From NCBI RefSeq assembly GCF_035556095.1, contig NZ_DATMFT010000018.1, positions 414,576 to 478,575 of the forward strand: 64,000 bases of DNA. Direction: 5' to 3'. Shown here one piece after another: positions 18,200 to 25,928 of the stretch. The position numbers and the translations under genes were made by a program. The notes below the pieces were generated by a model. The model was not told where the DNA came from, searched no databases, and was given only the letters and a program-made list of their open reading frames with translations. Position 1 is the first letter of the stretch. Each line of letters begins with the position of its first letter. The stretch is from Parapedobacter sp035556095. GTDB lineage: Bacteria; Bacteroidota; Bacteroidia; Sphingobacteriales; Sphingobacteriaceae.

Positions 18200-18241
18200 C
18201 TCGCATACCGCAAACGCACATAGAAATGCCCAGCAAGAAAA

Positions 18242-18277
18242 CGGCGCTAAGTCCCTCATCTTAGCGCCGCTCTTTTT
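18242..18277. terminator. Bidirectional intrinsic terminator
   Basis: A perfect 10-bp stem CGGCGCTAAG / CTTAGCGCCG with loop TCCCTCAT, followed by CTCTTTTTG on the plus strand and TTTTCTT on the minus strand. It should end the GNAT-argG-argC-Crp transcript and back up the minus-strand RNA next to it. Confidence 0.85.
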
Positions 18278-18291
18278 GCTTAAAATCAAAC

Positions 18292-18455
18292 ATCAAAAAA
18301 AAAGTAGGTTTATAACCGATTAGTATGTTCCCCTAGTTTTAAGACCTGGGCGTCTACCACTAATTTATGTTTACAATATCGAGTAATTCATGATTCACTC
18401 ACCCTACACAATCGAGTCTAAAGGCGTTTGAATCAAACCATTTTCCCCTTTGTTG
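18292..18455 (-). ncRNA. Candidate small structured RNA, about 160 nt
   Basis: The gap between the Crp/Fnr gene and argH holds no ORF but has on the minus strand an exact promoter (18490-18460) and, about 155 nt later, a run of nine T (18303-18295). Between them the sequence folds by eye: an outer helix GTAGG (18406-18402) / CCTAC (18308-18304), an inner hairpin GAGTGA...TTACTC, a stem TTAGT / ACTAA around CCCAG...CTAGGG, and a GGTT-ATA-AACC hairpin just before the T-run. The roughly 103-nt core is near the size of the Bacteroidota 6S-type RNA (6S-Flavo), one possibility; another conserved Bacteroidota RNA is equally possible. The identity is unproven. Confidence 0.5.
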
Positions 18456-18459
18456 GTTA

Positions 18460-18490
18460 CAAACGTAACAATATAAACGATACCCGCAAA
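18460..18490 (-). promoter_or_regulatory. Promoter of the candidate small RNA
   Basis: On the minus strand TTTG (18490-18487), 19 bp, then TACGTTTG (18467-18460): an exact match to the Bacteroidota promoter. There is no minus-strand gene within reach downstream, so it must drive a non-coding transcript. The -7 box lies inside an inverted repeat GTTAC-AAAC-GTAAC (18456-18469). Confidence 0.6.
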
Positions 18491-18508
18491 GGTTTTTTTT
18501 AAAAATAA

Positions 18509-18524
18509 GTGAGTAAACACTCAC
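18509..18524. promoter_or_regulatory. Operator-like palindrome
   Basis: GTGAGT-AAAC-ACTCAC, a perfect 6-bp inverted repeat with a 4-bp spacer, of the form often bound by TetR-type regulators. It lies 18 bp upstream of the -33 box of the small-RNA promoter and about 130 bp upstream of the -7-like TAAGTTTG (18653-18660) of argH. No TetR gene is nearby. Confidence 0.4.
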
Positions 18525-18687
18525 CCATTGTAAATTCGCTTAATCATTATTAGTATATCCACCCGATTTTCGCTAAAGGACATTCGGGAGCCACGACGGA
18601 CGTGCAGGAACGAAATTACCATCATCATGCATGCGAATACGCAGCATTTTACTAAGTTTGGCGGTTGGATTTAGATTTTAGCTAGAG

Positions 18688-20025
18688 ATGAAGATTTGGC
18701 AAAAAAATACGGATGTAAACGCCTTTGTAGATAGTTTTACCGTAGGCAATGACCGTGAGCTTGACTTACAACTCGCAGCGGCTGATATTTTGGGTTCCCT
18801 GGCACACACGCGCATGCTTCACAGCATCGGGTTATTGGATGGTCCGGATCTCGCTGCTGTCCAAGCTGGCCTGCGGGAACTATATAACGAGGTAACCGAG
18901 GGTACATTCACTATCGATGACGGTGTGGAAGATGTGCACTCGCAGGTGGAGCTGTTGCTTACGCAGCGGGTGGGCGATGCAGGCAAAAAGATTCATAGTG
19001 GCCGTTCGCGCAATGACCAAGTACTGGTAGACCTCAAGCTGTACTTCCGTACCGAAATCGAAAATCTCGTTAAACATACCCAAGCTCTCTTCGACAGACT
19101 GGCCACGCTGAGTGAAACCCATAAAGCCGTGTTGCTGCCGGGCTACACCCATTTGCAGATTGCCATGCCGTCTTCGTTCGGACTGTGGTTTGGTGCTTAT
19201 GCCGAGAGCTTGGTGGACGACTTGGCGTTGCTGCATGCAGCTTGGACCGTATGCAACAAAAACCCTTTGGGTTCCGCCGCCGGTTACGGCTCTTCGTTTC
19301 CGTTGAATCGGCGGATGACAACCGACTTGCTTGGGTTTGATGATCTGAATTACAACGTGGTATATGCACAGATGGGACGGGGTAAAACAGAGCGGATTCT
19401 GGCACAGGGGATGAGTGCCATCGCAGCCACGCTGGCCAAATTCGCCATGGACGTATGCCTCTATATCAATCAGAATTTCGGGTTCATCTCGTTCCCCGAT
19501 CACCTCACTACCGGATCGAGCATTATGCCTCACAAGAAAAATCCGGATGTATTTGAATTGGTCCGCGGCCGTTGCAACAAGATACAAGCGCTGCCGAATG
19601 AAATTGCACTGATGACCGCCAACTTGCCTTCGGGATACCACCGGGATTTGCAGTTGCTCAAGGAAAATCTTTTTCCTGCATTCCGGTCGCTCAACGAGTG
19701 CCTGGAAATCACCACGTTTATGCTTGAACACATTGAAATCAAAAAGAACATTCTCGATGATCCCAAGTACGACTATCTATTCAGTGTAGAGGTAGTCAAC
19801 GAAGAGGTGCTCAAAGGTGTTCCCTTCCGTGAAGCTTACCGCAATATCGGCTTAGCCATTGAGGGAGGCACTTTCAGTCCCCAAAAAGTGGTTAATCACA
19901 CGCACGAGGGTAGCATCGGCAACCTGTGTACGACAGAAATCCGACAGGCATTCGATGGTATGGTGGAGCGCTTCGGTTTCGACCGTATACACGGTGCATT
20001 AAAGGGACTACTCGTGGGCGAATAA
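18688..20025 (+). CDS. argH: Argininosuccinate lyase
   Basis: A 445-residue enzyme of the fumarase/aspartase superfamily. The signature GSSIMPHKKNPD lies at 276-287 with the catalytic serine loop; His155 lies in PGYTHLQ; SGRSRNDQV is at 104-112. It splits argininosuccinate into arginine and fumarate. It is separated from argG-argC by a terminator and 488 bp, so it is transcribed on its own; TAAGTTTG at 18653-18660 is a good -7 box but no -33 TTG was found at the right distance. It converges on galM with a 23-bp gap and no hairpin. Confidence 0.97.
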   Translation: MKIWQKNTDVNAFVDSFTVGNDRELDLQLAAADILGSLAHTRMLHSIGLLDGPDLAAVQAGLRELYNEVTEGTFTIDDGVEDVHSQVELLLTQRVGDAGKKIHSGRSRNDQVLVDLKLYFRTEIENLVKHTQALFDRLATLSETHKAVLLPGYTHLQIAMPSSFGLWFGAYAESLVDDLALLHAAWTVCNKNPLGSAAGYGSSFPLNRRMTTDLLGFDDLNYNVVYAQMGRGKTERILAQGMSAIAATLAKFAMDVCLYINQNFGFISFPDHLTTGSSIMPHKKNPDVFELVRGRCNKIQALPNEIALMTANLPSGYHRDLQLLKENLFPAFRSLNECLEITTFMLEHIEIKKNILDDPKYDYLFSVEVVNEEVLKGVPFREAYRNIGLAIEGGTFSPQKVVNHTHEGSIGNLCTTEIRQAFDGMVERFGFDRIHGALKGLLVGE

Positions 20026-20048
20026 GGAAAAGGCTTCTTTAACGCCGT

Positions 20049-21122
20049 TTACTTAACCACCGAGAATCGATACCTTGTTTCCGATTGGAATACCTGTCCG
20101 GGTTTCAGTAATGTGCTCGGAAATTCCAGCTGGTTGGGTGCATCCGGGAAATGCTGGGTTTCCAAGCAGAAAGCGCCGTACTTGCTGTACGGCTTCCCTT
20201 GTTTTCCTATATCTTTACCCGTCAGGAAATTACCCGTGTAAAGCTGTATGCCCGGTTCGGTGGTATGCACGTCCATGCGGATGCCGGTAGTCGGAGATAC
20301 CACGGTAGCTATCGAGGCTCCGGTGGTCACCGTTGCGGGGCGAAGCACGTAATTATGGTCATAACCATGGCCGATTCGCAACTGTTCGTCAGATTGGTTA
20401 ATGTCCCTGCCGATCGGCTTAGCAGTGGTAAAATCAAAAGGCGTTTCCGCCACATCGGCCAGCTCGCCCGTTGGTATCTGATATTCATTGCAAGGCAGGT
20501 ACTTATCGGCCGCAATGGATAGTACGTGGTCAAGGACGTTGCCATTTCCCTCACCGTTGAGATTGAAGAAGGCATGGTTGGTGAGATTGATTACCGTGGA
20601 TTTATCCGTTTCGGCCCGGTAGGTAATCACCAGTTCGTTATCGTCGGTAAGCCGATACTTCACCATGACAGAAAGCCTGCCGGGGAAGCCCTCTTCACCA
20701 TCGGCAGCCACGTAATAGAAATCCGCCTTTTCGCGATATACCACACGCCGGTCCCACACGCGCGTATGGAAACCGCCGGAGCCACCATGCAACGCATTCG
20801 GCCCGTTATTGGGCTGGACGCTGAACGTTTCGCCATCGATGGTGAAACGGCCGTTTGCGATGCGGTTTGCAAACCGCCCCGCTGTTACACCATGATAAAT
20901 TTCGTCCGCAGCGAGGTATCCCTGTATGCTATCAAACCCCAGTACCACATCGGTAGGGTTCCCTGCCTTGTCGGGCACGATAAGCCCTACAACACGGGCT
21001 CCATAATCGGAAAGGGCCAGGGCCATCCCCCGGTCGTTTTCCAACCGGATGAGGTGCGTGGGCTTTCCGGCAATCTGGTGTTCAAATTGGTCTTCTTTGG
21101 GTAGTTTGTAGGGCGTCATCAT
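20049..21122 (-). CDS. galM: Aldose 1-epimerase (mutarotase)
   Basis: A 357-residue galactose mutarotase. The conserved GRFANRIANGRF and NGPNALHGG loop, NLTNHAFFNLNGEG (catalytic His) and LETQHFPDAPNQ (catalytic Glu) are all present. It interconverts alpha and beta anomers of sugars before phosphorylation by GalK. No signal peptide is present, so it is cytoplasmic. It starts 13 bp after the galK stop and is surely co-transcribed with it. Confidence 0.95.
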   Translation of the reverse strand: MMTPYKLPKEDQFEHQIAGKPTHLIRLENDRGMALALSDYGARVVGLIVPDKAGNPTDVVLGFDSIQGYLAADEIYHGVTAGRFANRIANGRFTIDGETFSVQPNNGPNALHGGSGGFHTRVWDRRVVYREKADFYYVAADGEEGFPGRLSVMVKYRLTDDNELVITYRAETDKSTVINLTNHAFFNLNGEGNGNVLDHVLSIAADKYLPCNEYQIPTGELADVAETPFDFTTAKPIGRDINQSDEQLRIGHGYDHNYVLRPATVTTGASIATVVSPTTGIRMDVHTTEPGIQLYTGNFLTGKDIGKQGKPYSKYGAFCLETQHFPDAPNQLEFPSTLLKPGQVFQSETRYRFSVVK

Positions 21123-21135
21123 CGGGGTTATTGAG

Positions 21136-22311
21136 TTAATCCAAAATTACATTCGTGCCGCCGGATATGTTGGCAATATACGCTTGTGCAGTTCGACCAG
21201 TTCTTTCATTATAGGCACCGATAACGGTATCCACCAGGTTCTGTACCTGGTCTATCTTCACCAAGTTGATGGTACAACCACCGAATCCGCCCCCCATCAT
21301 GCGGGCACCAAGCACGGCATCATTGTCGCGCACCAGATCTACCAAGACATCCAATTCGTCACAGCTTACTTCATACAAATGCTGGAGCCCATCGTGCGTC
21401 TCAAACATGCGTTGGCCGAATGCGTTAAAATCGTCGTTTTTCAGGTCTTCACATCCGTCTTGCAAGCGCTTGATTTCCGAAACCACATAGTGGCAACGGT
21501 TGTACACGGTGGCATCCACCGGTTTTACATATTCGTCAAGCTGCTCGATAGTCACATCGCGTAAGCTTTTCACGTGCTGATGGTGCTGCTGAATCAATGC
21601 CACGCCGCGCTCGCATTGCTCACGACGCTCGTTGTAGGCCGATGAGGCTAGCGAATGTTTCACCTGGGTATCAAACAGCACGATGCATAGATCGGGATTG
21701 TTGAAAGGGATATAGTCGTAGGAGAAGTCTGCACAGTCCAGTTTAATCAACTGTTGTTCTTTTCCGAAAACACTCGCAAATTGGTCCATCAAGCCACATT
21801 TTACACCAACGAACTCGTTTTCCGCTGCTTGCGCAGCAAGCGCGATATCCAAACGGGATATGTCGAGGTCGAAAAGCTCGTTTAATGCAAATCCGGTGGC
21901 GCATTCCAATGCGGCCGACGATGAGAGTCCGGCTCCTTGCGGAATATCGCCCCCAAATACAAGGTTGAAGCCCCCAACATCGTGGCCACGTTGTTGCAAT
22001 TGCTGTACCACACCGAGGATATAGTCAGGCCACAACAGCGGTGACCGCTCCAGTGCATTGAGCGCGGCATCAAAAGACTCTTGCTGATCCAGTGCATACA
22101 ATTGGATATGACGGTCATCACGCTTACCTATGGCCACGATGATATTTTTGTTTATCGCTGCCGGAAGTACCAACCCTTGATTGTAATCGGTATGCTCACC
22201 GATGAGGTTCACCCGACCTGGGGATCGCACCAGCAACGGAGTGTCGCCATGGAGCTCCAAGTATTTTTCATGTACTGCATTCTGCAAGGATGTCGTCGTT
22301 GTTATGCTCAT
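21136..22311 (-). CDS. galK: Galactokinase
   Basis: A 391-residue GHMP kinase from the ATG at 22311. The signatures are GRVNLIGEHTDYNQG (sugar binding), the ATP loop GAGLSSSAAL and MMGGGFGGC near the C-terminus. It phosphorylates galactose with ATP. An in-frame extension of 51 codons to 22464 has no family similarity and runs through the intergenic region, so it was dropped. With galM it forms a two-gene galactose unit; galT and galE are not in the window. Confidence 0.96.
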   Translation of the reverse strand: MSITTTTSLQNAVHEKYLELHGDTPLLVRSPGRVNLIGEHTDYNQGLVLPAAINKNIIVAIGKRDDRHIQLYALDQQESFDAALNALERSPLLWPDYILGVVQQLQQRGHDVGGFNLVFGGDIPQGAGLSSSAALECATGFALNELFDLDISRLDIALAAQAAENEFVGVKCGLMDQFASVFGKEQQLIKLDCADFSYDYIPFNNPDLCIVLFDTQVKHSLASSAYNERREQCERGVALIQQHHQHVKSLRDVTIEQLDEYVKPVDATVYNRCHYVVSEIKRLQDGCEDLKNDDFNAFGQRMFETHDGLQHLYEVSCDELDVLVDLVRDNDAVLGARMMGGGFGGCTINLVKIDQVQNLVDTVIGAYNERTGRTAQAYIANISGGTNVILD

Positions 22312-22446
22312 ATAACGTCTGTCAAAATGAGCGCTAAAAGTACAATAAAAAACAGGGGGCTGCAAAAGTTGGGCAAAAATCCCAATTACCGTGCACAAGG
22401 AGTACGGCACGCCCTTTATAATTGACTGTCCGTATCTGAACAATCG

Positions 22447-22464
22447 GTGTTCGGAATCGAACAC
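22447..22464. promoter_or_regulatory. Palindrome between galK and the ABC permease
   Basis: GTGTTCG-GAAT-CGAACAC, a perfect 7-bp inverted repeat in the 233-bp divergent region. It lies 136 bp from galK and 81 bp from the permease start, so it may be an operator for one or both. No full promoter consensus was seen on either strand. Confidence 0.35.
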
Positions 22465-22544
22465 TGCCCGCTAGTTATCCAAAAAATAAGCAACTGTAAA
22501 ACAACAGATTGCAAATTTGGCTCGAAAAGTGGCATCATAAGAAA

Positions 22545-24938
22545 ATGCTAACGAATTATTTTAAAACCGCATGGCGGAACCTGCAGAAGAACCGCATGTT
22601 TAGTATACTGAACATCTTTGGGCTTGCCTTGGGGCTGACTGTGGCCTTGCTACTCTCCCTTTTCATCATCCAGGAGTACTCGGCCAACCAAATCCCGAAC
22701 CGGGAAAAAATCTTCCGTTACCTCGCTCACCTCAATTATGATGGAGGTAACGAAATATGGGCTGGTGTACCCAACGCAATCGGCCCGGCTGTAAAGGACA
22801 ACATCCCACAAGTAGCGTGGTCGGCCCGCACCCTGTTGAATGGCTTCGGGGAAAATGCAAGTTTCCGTGTTGGTAACGATGCGTTCACCGAAGACCGGCT
22901 GTATTGGGCCGATCCGGATATCATTGAAATATTCGATCTCCATATTGTACATGGCGACCGCCAAACGGCATTGACCGAACCAAACACGATCTTGCTATCG
23001 GAAAGTAAGGCAAAACAGTATTTCGGCAACGAAAACCCGGTGGGCAAAACTGTTGAAATGGACCGGAGCAATACGCTGACGGTAATCGGTGTATATGCTG
23101 ACCTACCTCCCACGGTTACGTTCGACGCCGAACTGATCGGCTCATTCAATTCAACAGGCTTCGCCAAAAACATCACTTGGGATAATGCCAGTTTCGAAAC
23201 ATGGATCATGCTCCGCGAAACGGACGACAGCCGGTTGGTGGAAGATTATCTCCCAAAAATGATGCAAGAGCATTTTGGCTCTGAAGGCACCTATTACACA
23301 TTATCGCTCCAGCCATTGACCGACGTGCACCTACATTCCACAGCAATCAATGCCTATAGTAATCGGAAAGGCGATGCTGACCAACTGGGGCAGTTGACGT
23401 ATCTCGCCATTGCCTTGCTGCTCATGGCTGCCATCAACTACATGAACCTTGCCACCGCACGGGCACAGCAGCGCAGCAAGGAAGTGGGTGTAAGCAAGAC
23501 ATTGGGTGCCAGCCGGAGCGGCTTGCTGGGCAAGTTCTACGCTGAAACCGCCGTACTCACCTGCATTGCAATTGGGCTTGGTTCGGTGTTGGCCGTCCTG
23601 GGCATTCCCCTATTCAACGCGATGTCGGGCAAAACGCTGGCTTACGACACGCTTTCGCATCCGGTTTTCCTGGCGGGGTTACCGGCGTTGTGGCTTTCGC
23701 TCACACTGGTCGCCGGGCTCTATCCAGCCCTTATCCTCTCCTCATACACCCCATTGGAGGCCCTCCAACACGGCAAGGTAACCCGCGCCGGCTCAACAAT
23801 TTTCCGCAGGGCACTTGTCGTGTTGCAGTTCACGGCGAGTATTGTTCTTATCATAGGGGTCGTTATCATGTACCGCCAGATGGATTTCATAAGCCACCGC
23901 AAGTTGGGCTATAACCCCGAGAATGTCCTTGCCATCAGTTTGGGCTCGTTGAAGAATGACCAGGAGTTGGATGCACTGCGGAATCAGGTCGGTGCGTTAG
24001 CCCCCACCCAAAGTATGGTGGTGTCGCAAGCGTACCCCGGGAAGGGTGAAAGTGGACATACATTACGAAAGGACGACGCCGACAAGCAGGGTATCATGTT
24101 TCGTGCAAATCGGGTGGATGGTGAAACCGAAGCGGTATTGCAGCTGAACCTATTGGCCGGCAGGATGGTTAAGGAACGGGTGGATCGTGATACGACGCAA
24201 GAAGGGGGATGGATTTTCGAGATGGTGCTCAATAAGTACGCCGTCGACTACCTTGGTCTCACGCCCGAAGAAGCCCTAGGCAAAAAACCGCTGGCCGGCA
24301 TTGGCGATAACACGTACGTGGTGGGCGTGGTGGATAACTTCAACTTTTCCTCGCTACATGACGCTATCGGCGCATACGCCTTTACAAACACGCCCCAAAG
24401 GTTACGCTATCTTTTGGTACGCTTTGCTACGGGCGACCTTCGGACGACACTCCAACAGTACGAACAGGCATTCAAGCAGGTGGCGCCGGACGCGCCTTTT
24501 GACTATACCTTTCTGGACAGCCACCTGAAGAGCCTTTATCTGGCCGACCAGCAGACGGCATCGGTGCTGCTTGCATTTTCGATACTAGCCATCTTCGTGG
24601 GATGCCTAGGCCTGTTCGGGCTCGCCGCATTCACTGCGGAGAAGCGCACGAAGGAAATCGGCGTACGCAAGGTGCTTGGTGCCACCGTTACGTCATTGGT
24701 ACGGCTGTTAAGTCTCGACTTCGTCAGATTAGTGGCAGTGGCATTTGTCATTGCTTGCCCACTAGCTTACTGGGGCTTTAGCAGATGGCTCGATAATTTC
24801 GCCTACCGTATAGATATCCAGTGGTGGATGTTTGCACTGGCCGGCTTGGCTGCAGTGGCGATTGCGCTACTCACGGTAGGCTGGCAGGCGATACGCGCGG
24901 CGGTAGCGAACCCGGTAGCATCGTTGAGGGATGAGTAA
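22545..24938 (+). CDS. MacB/FtsX-type ABC transporter permease
   Basis: A 797-residue membrane protein starting at MLTNYFKTAWRNLQKNRMFS, the typical opening of this Bacteroidota family; an in-frame TTG 36 bp upstream is less likely. It has one N-terminal membrane helix, a large extracytoplasmic MacB-core domain (about 45-270), three helices, a linker helix, a second core domain and three more helices (two FtsX domains). The signatures KEVGVSKTLGASR and KEIGVRKVLGATV mark the two FtsX halves. It has no ATPase domain and no ATPase gene adjoins. Such orphan permeases probably work in lipoprotein or peptide export or envelope signalling. Its 3' end overlaps the convergent HEPN gene by 68 bp. Confidence 0.9.
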   Translation: MLTNYFKTAWRNLQKNRMFSILNIFGLALGLTVALLLSLFIIQEYSANQIPNREKIFRYLAHLNYDGGNEIWAGVPNAIGPAVKDNIPQVAWSARTLLNGFGENASFRVGNDAFTEDRLYWADPDIIEIFDLHIVHGDRQTALTEPNTILLSESKAKQYFGNENPVGKTVEMDRSNTLTVIGVYADLPPTVTFDAELIGSFNSTGFAKNITWDNASFETWIMLRETDDSRLVEDYLPKMMQEHFGSEGTYYTLSLQPLTDVHLHSTAINAYSNRKGDADQLGQLTYLAIALLLMAAINYMNLATARAQQRSKEVGVSKTLGASRSGLLGKFYAETAVLTCIAIGLGSVLAVLGIPLFNAMSGKTLAYDTLSHPVFLAGLPALWLSLTLVAGLYPALILSSYTPLEALQHGKVTRAGSTIFRRALVVLQFTASIVLIIGVVIMYRQMDFISHRKLGYNPENVLAISLGSLKNDQELDALRNQVGALAPTQSMVVSQAYPGKGESGHTLRKDDADKQGIMFRANRVDGETEAVLQLNLLAGRMVKERVDRDTTQEGGWIFEMVLNKYAVDYLGLTPEEALGKKPLAGIGDNTYVVGVVDNFNFSSLHDAIGAYAFTNTPQRLRYLLVRFATGDLRTTLQQYEQAFKQVAPDAPFDYTFLDSHLKSLYLADQQTASVLLAFSILAIFVGCLGLFGLAAFTAEKRTKEIGVRKVLGATVTSLVRLLSLDFVRLVAVAFVIACPLAYWGFSRWLDNFAYRIDIQWWMFALAGLAAVAIALLTVGWQAIRAAVANPVASLRDE

Positions 24939-25836
24939 TGGATGGTGCTCCCACCAATTCTTCCAGCTCCATTATCCGTTTATTGCACAATTTGCCCGCA
25001 ATCTTCAGCAAAGTGGAAGCGCGGTAGTAAAGTGTCCAAGCCTCCTCCTCATTAACCGAGAAGTCCGCGGCATATCGGCTATCCATGTAACTGCTTTTTA
25101 GGAGGTTGAAAAGCGTCTTGTCTTCCGGGTTGTCCCGCGGAAATACCGAGGCGATTTCCGGTGCCAACGTACGGCACAACTTGAGCATCCAGGCTAGGTT
25201 GTGTGTGCTGGGCCGCATGTGCAACATCACCTTGAGCATTGCCTTGCATGCCTGTTCGACAGCCTGATGCACCATGAACACCGCCATGTTGAATTTGTCT
25301 TCCATCAAACAATAACTGGCACAATCCATGAATTGGCAGCTGTTGTTGAACCAACGCCGCCACCCGTCCCTCGTCTGCAGCAGCAAGGTCTCGTGACATA
25401 CAAACACCTTTCGAGGTGGCAACACATTGGTACGGCTGTGGAGCACGGCTCCCCGCTGAAATACTGTGCAGACGAACGTCTCGCCGTCGGCGAGATTTTG
25501 CATCGCTTCTGCGTAAGGCATGACTACCGCCGCGTATTGAAGCTCATCCATCGCTACACTGTTTGCCAGATGAAGGATATCAGGCGGGCAACGTTGCTCG
25601 CTGTCATTATACACTAACAGAATATCAACATGGAACCACTTTTTATTAACCTTCGGGGCGAAGCAATGCGTGCGCTGTACGTCGAATCGTTGCAGCGCAA
25701 AACAAAAAATAAACTCGGTGGCCAAGCGACGGGAAAGTTCGTTGGCCAATCGGCGCAGCGTAACCTGCTGCGCAGCGGGGAGGTCATTTGTATCGATATC
25801 CATAACGGTTGGTTTCTTCATCATTTTTATTTGCAT
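24871..25836 (-). CDS. Nucleotidyltransferase-like plus HEPN domain protein
   Basis: A 321-residue cytoplasmic protein. The N-terminal part (about 15-150) resembles a degenerate minimal nucleotidyltransferase fold: FHVDILLVYNDSE takes the place of the second acidic motif, and AVLHSR ends the fold, but the GS..D.D active site is not visible. The C-terminal part (about 165-300) is a HEPN helical bundle, with FMVHQAVEQACKAMLK and STHNLAWMLKLC as landmarks. HEPN/MNT pairs act as toxin-antitoxin systems; here both are in one chain, and no canonical R-X4-6-H RNase motif was found. The tail (about 300-321) is proline/serine rich and arises from the overlap with the permease gene. It is divergent from an S24 repressor. 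Confidence 0.75.
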   Translation of the reverse strand: MQIKMMKKPTVMDIDTNDLPAAQQVTLRRLANELSRRLATEFIFCFALQRFDVQRTHCFAPKVNKKWFHVDILLVYNDSEQRCPPDILHLANSVAMDELQYAAVVMPYAEAMQNLADGETFVCTVFQRGAVLHSRTNVLPPRKVFVCHETLLLQTRDGWRRWFNNSCQFMDCASYCLMEDKFNMAVFMVHQAVEQACKAMLKVMLHMRPSTHNLAWMLKLCRTLAPEIASVFPRDNPEDKTLFNLLKSSYMDSRYAADFSVNEEEAWTLYYRASTLLKIAGKLCNKRIMELEELVGAPSITHPSTMLPGSLPPRVSPASLP

Positions 25837-25859
25837 ACCCTGTCAAGTTCATTAAGTTT

Positions 25860-25911
25860 GTATCTTGCTATGACTATACAACAAAGATACTATCTTTAGA
25901 TAATTATTCAA
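25860..25911. promoter_or_regulatory. Divergent promoters with shared operator of HEPN and S24 genes
   Basis: A perfect palindrome AAAGATA-C-TATCTTT (25883-25897) covers both -7 boxes. On the minus strand TATCTTTG (25889-25882) with TTG (25911-25909), 19 bp apart, is an exact promoter for the HEPN gene. On the plus strand TATCTTTA (25891-25898) with TTG (25865-25867), 23 bp apart, is a fair promoter for the S24 gene. A third half-site GTATCTT lies at 25860-25866. The S24 protein is the natural candidate to bind here. Confidence 0.6.
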
Positions 25912-25928
25912 TATCAAATTGAAATAAG

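Noticed and set aside
18318..18356. tRNA-Leu-like string (GTGGTAGACGC followed by CTTAAAA) on the minus strand
   Set aside because: It recalls a tRNA-Leu D-arm and UAA anticodon loop, but the anticodon stem does not pair, the T-arm lacks a seven-base loop and no acceptor stem is found. It was treated as part of the candidate small RNA.
18880..19731. Long minus-strand ORF of 283 codons
   Set aside because: It is antisense to argH, whose active-site motifs are complete.
22312..22464. N-terminal extension of galactokinase by 51 codons
   Set aside because: It has no family similarity; the ATG at 22311 gives a normal galactokinase length.
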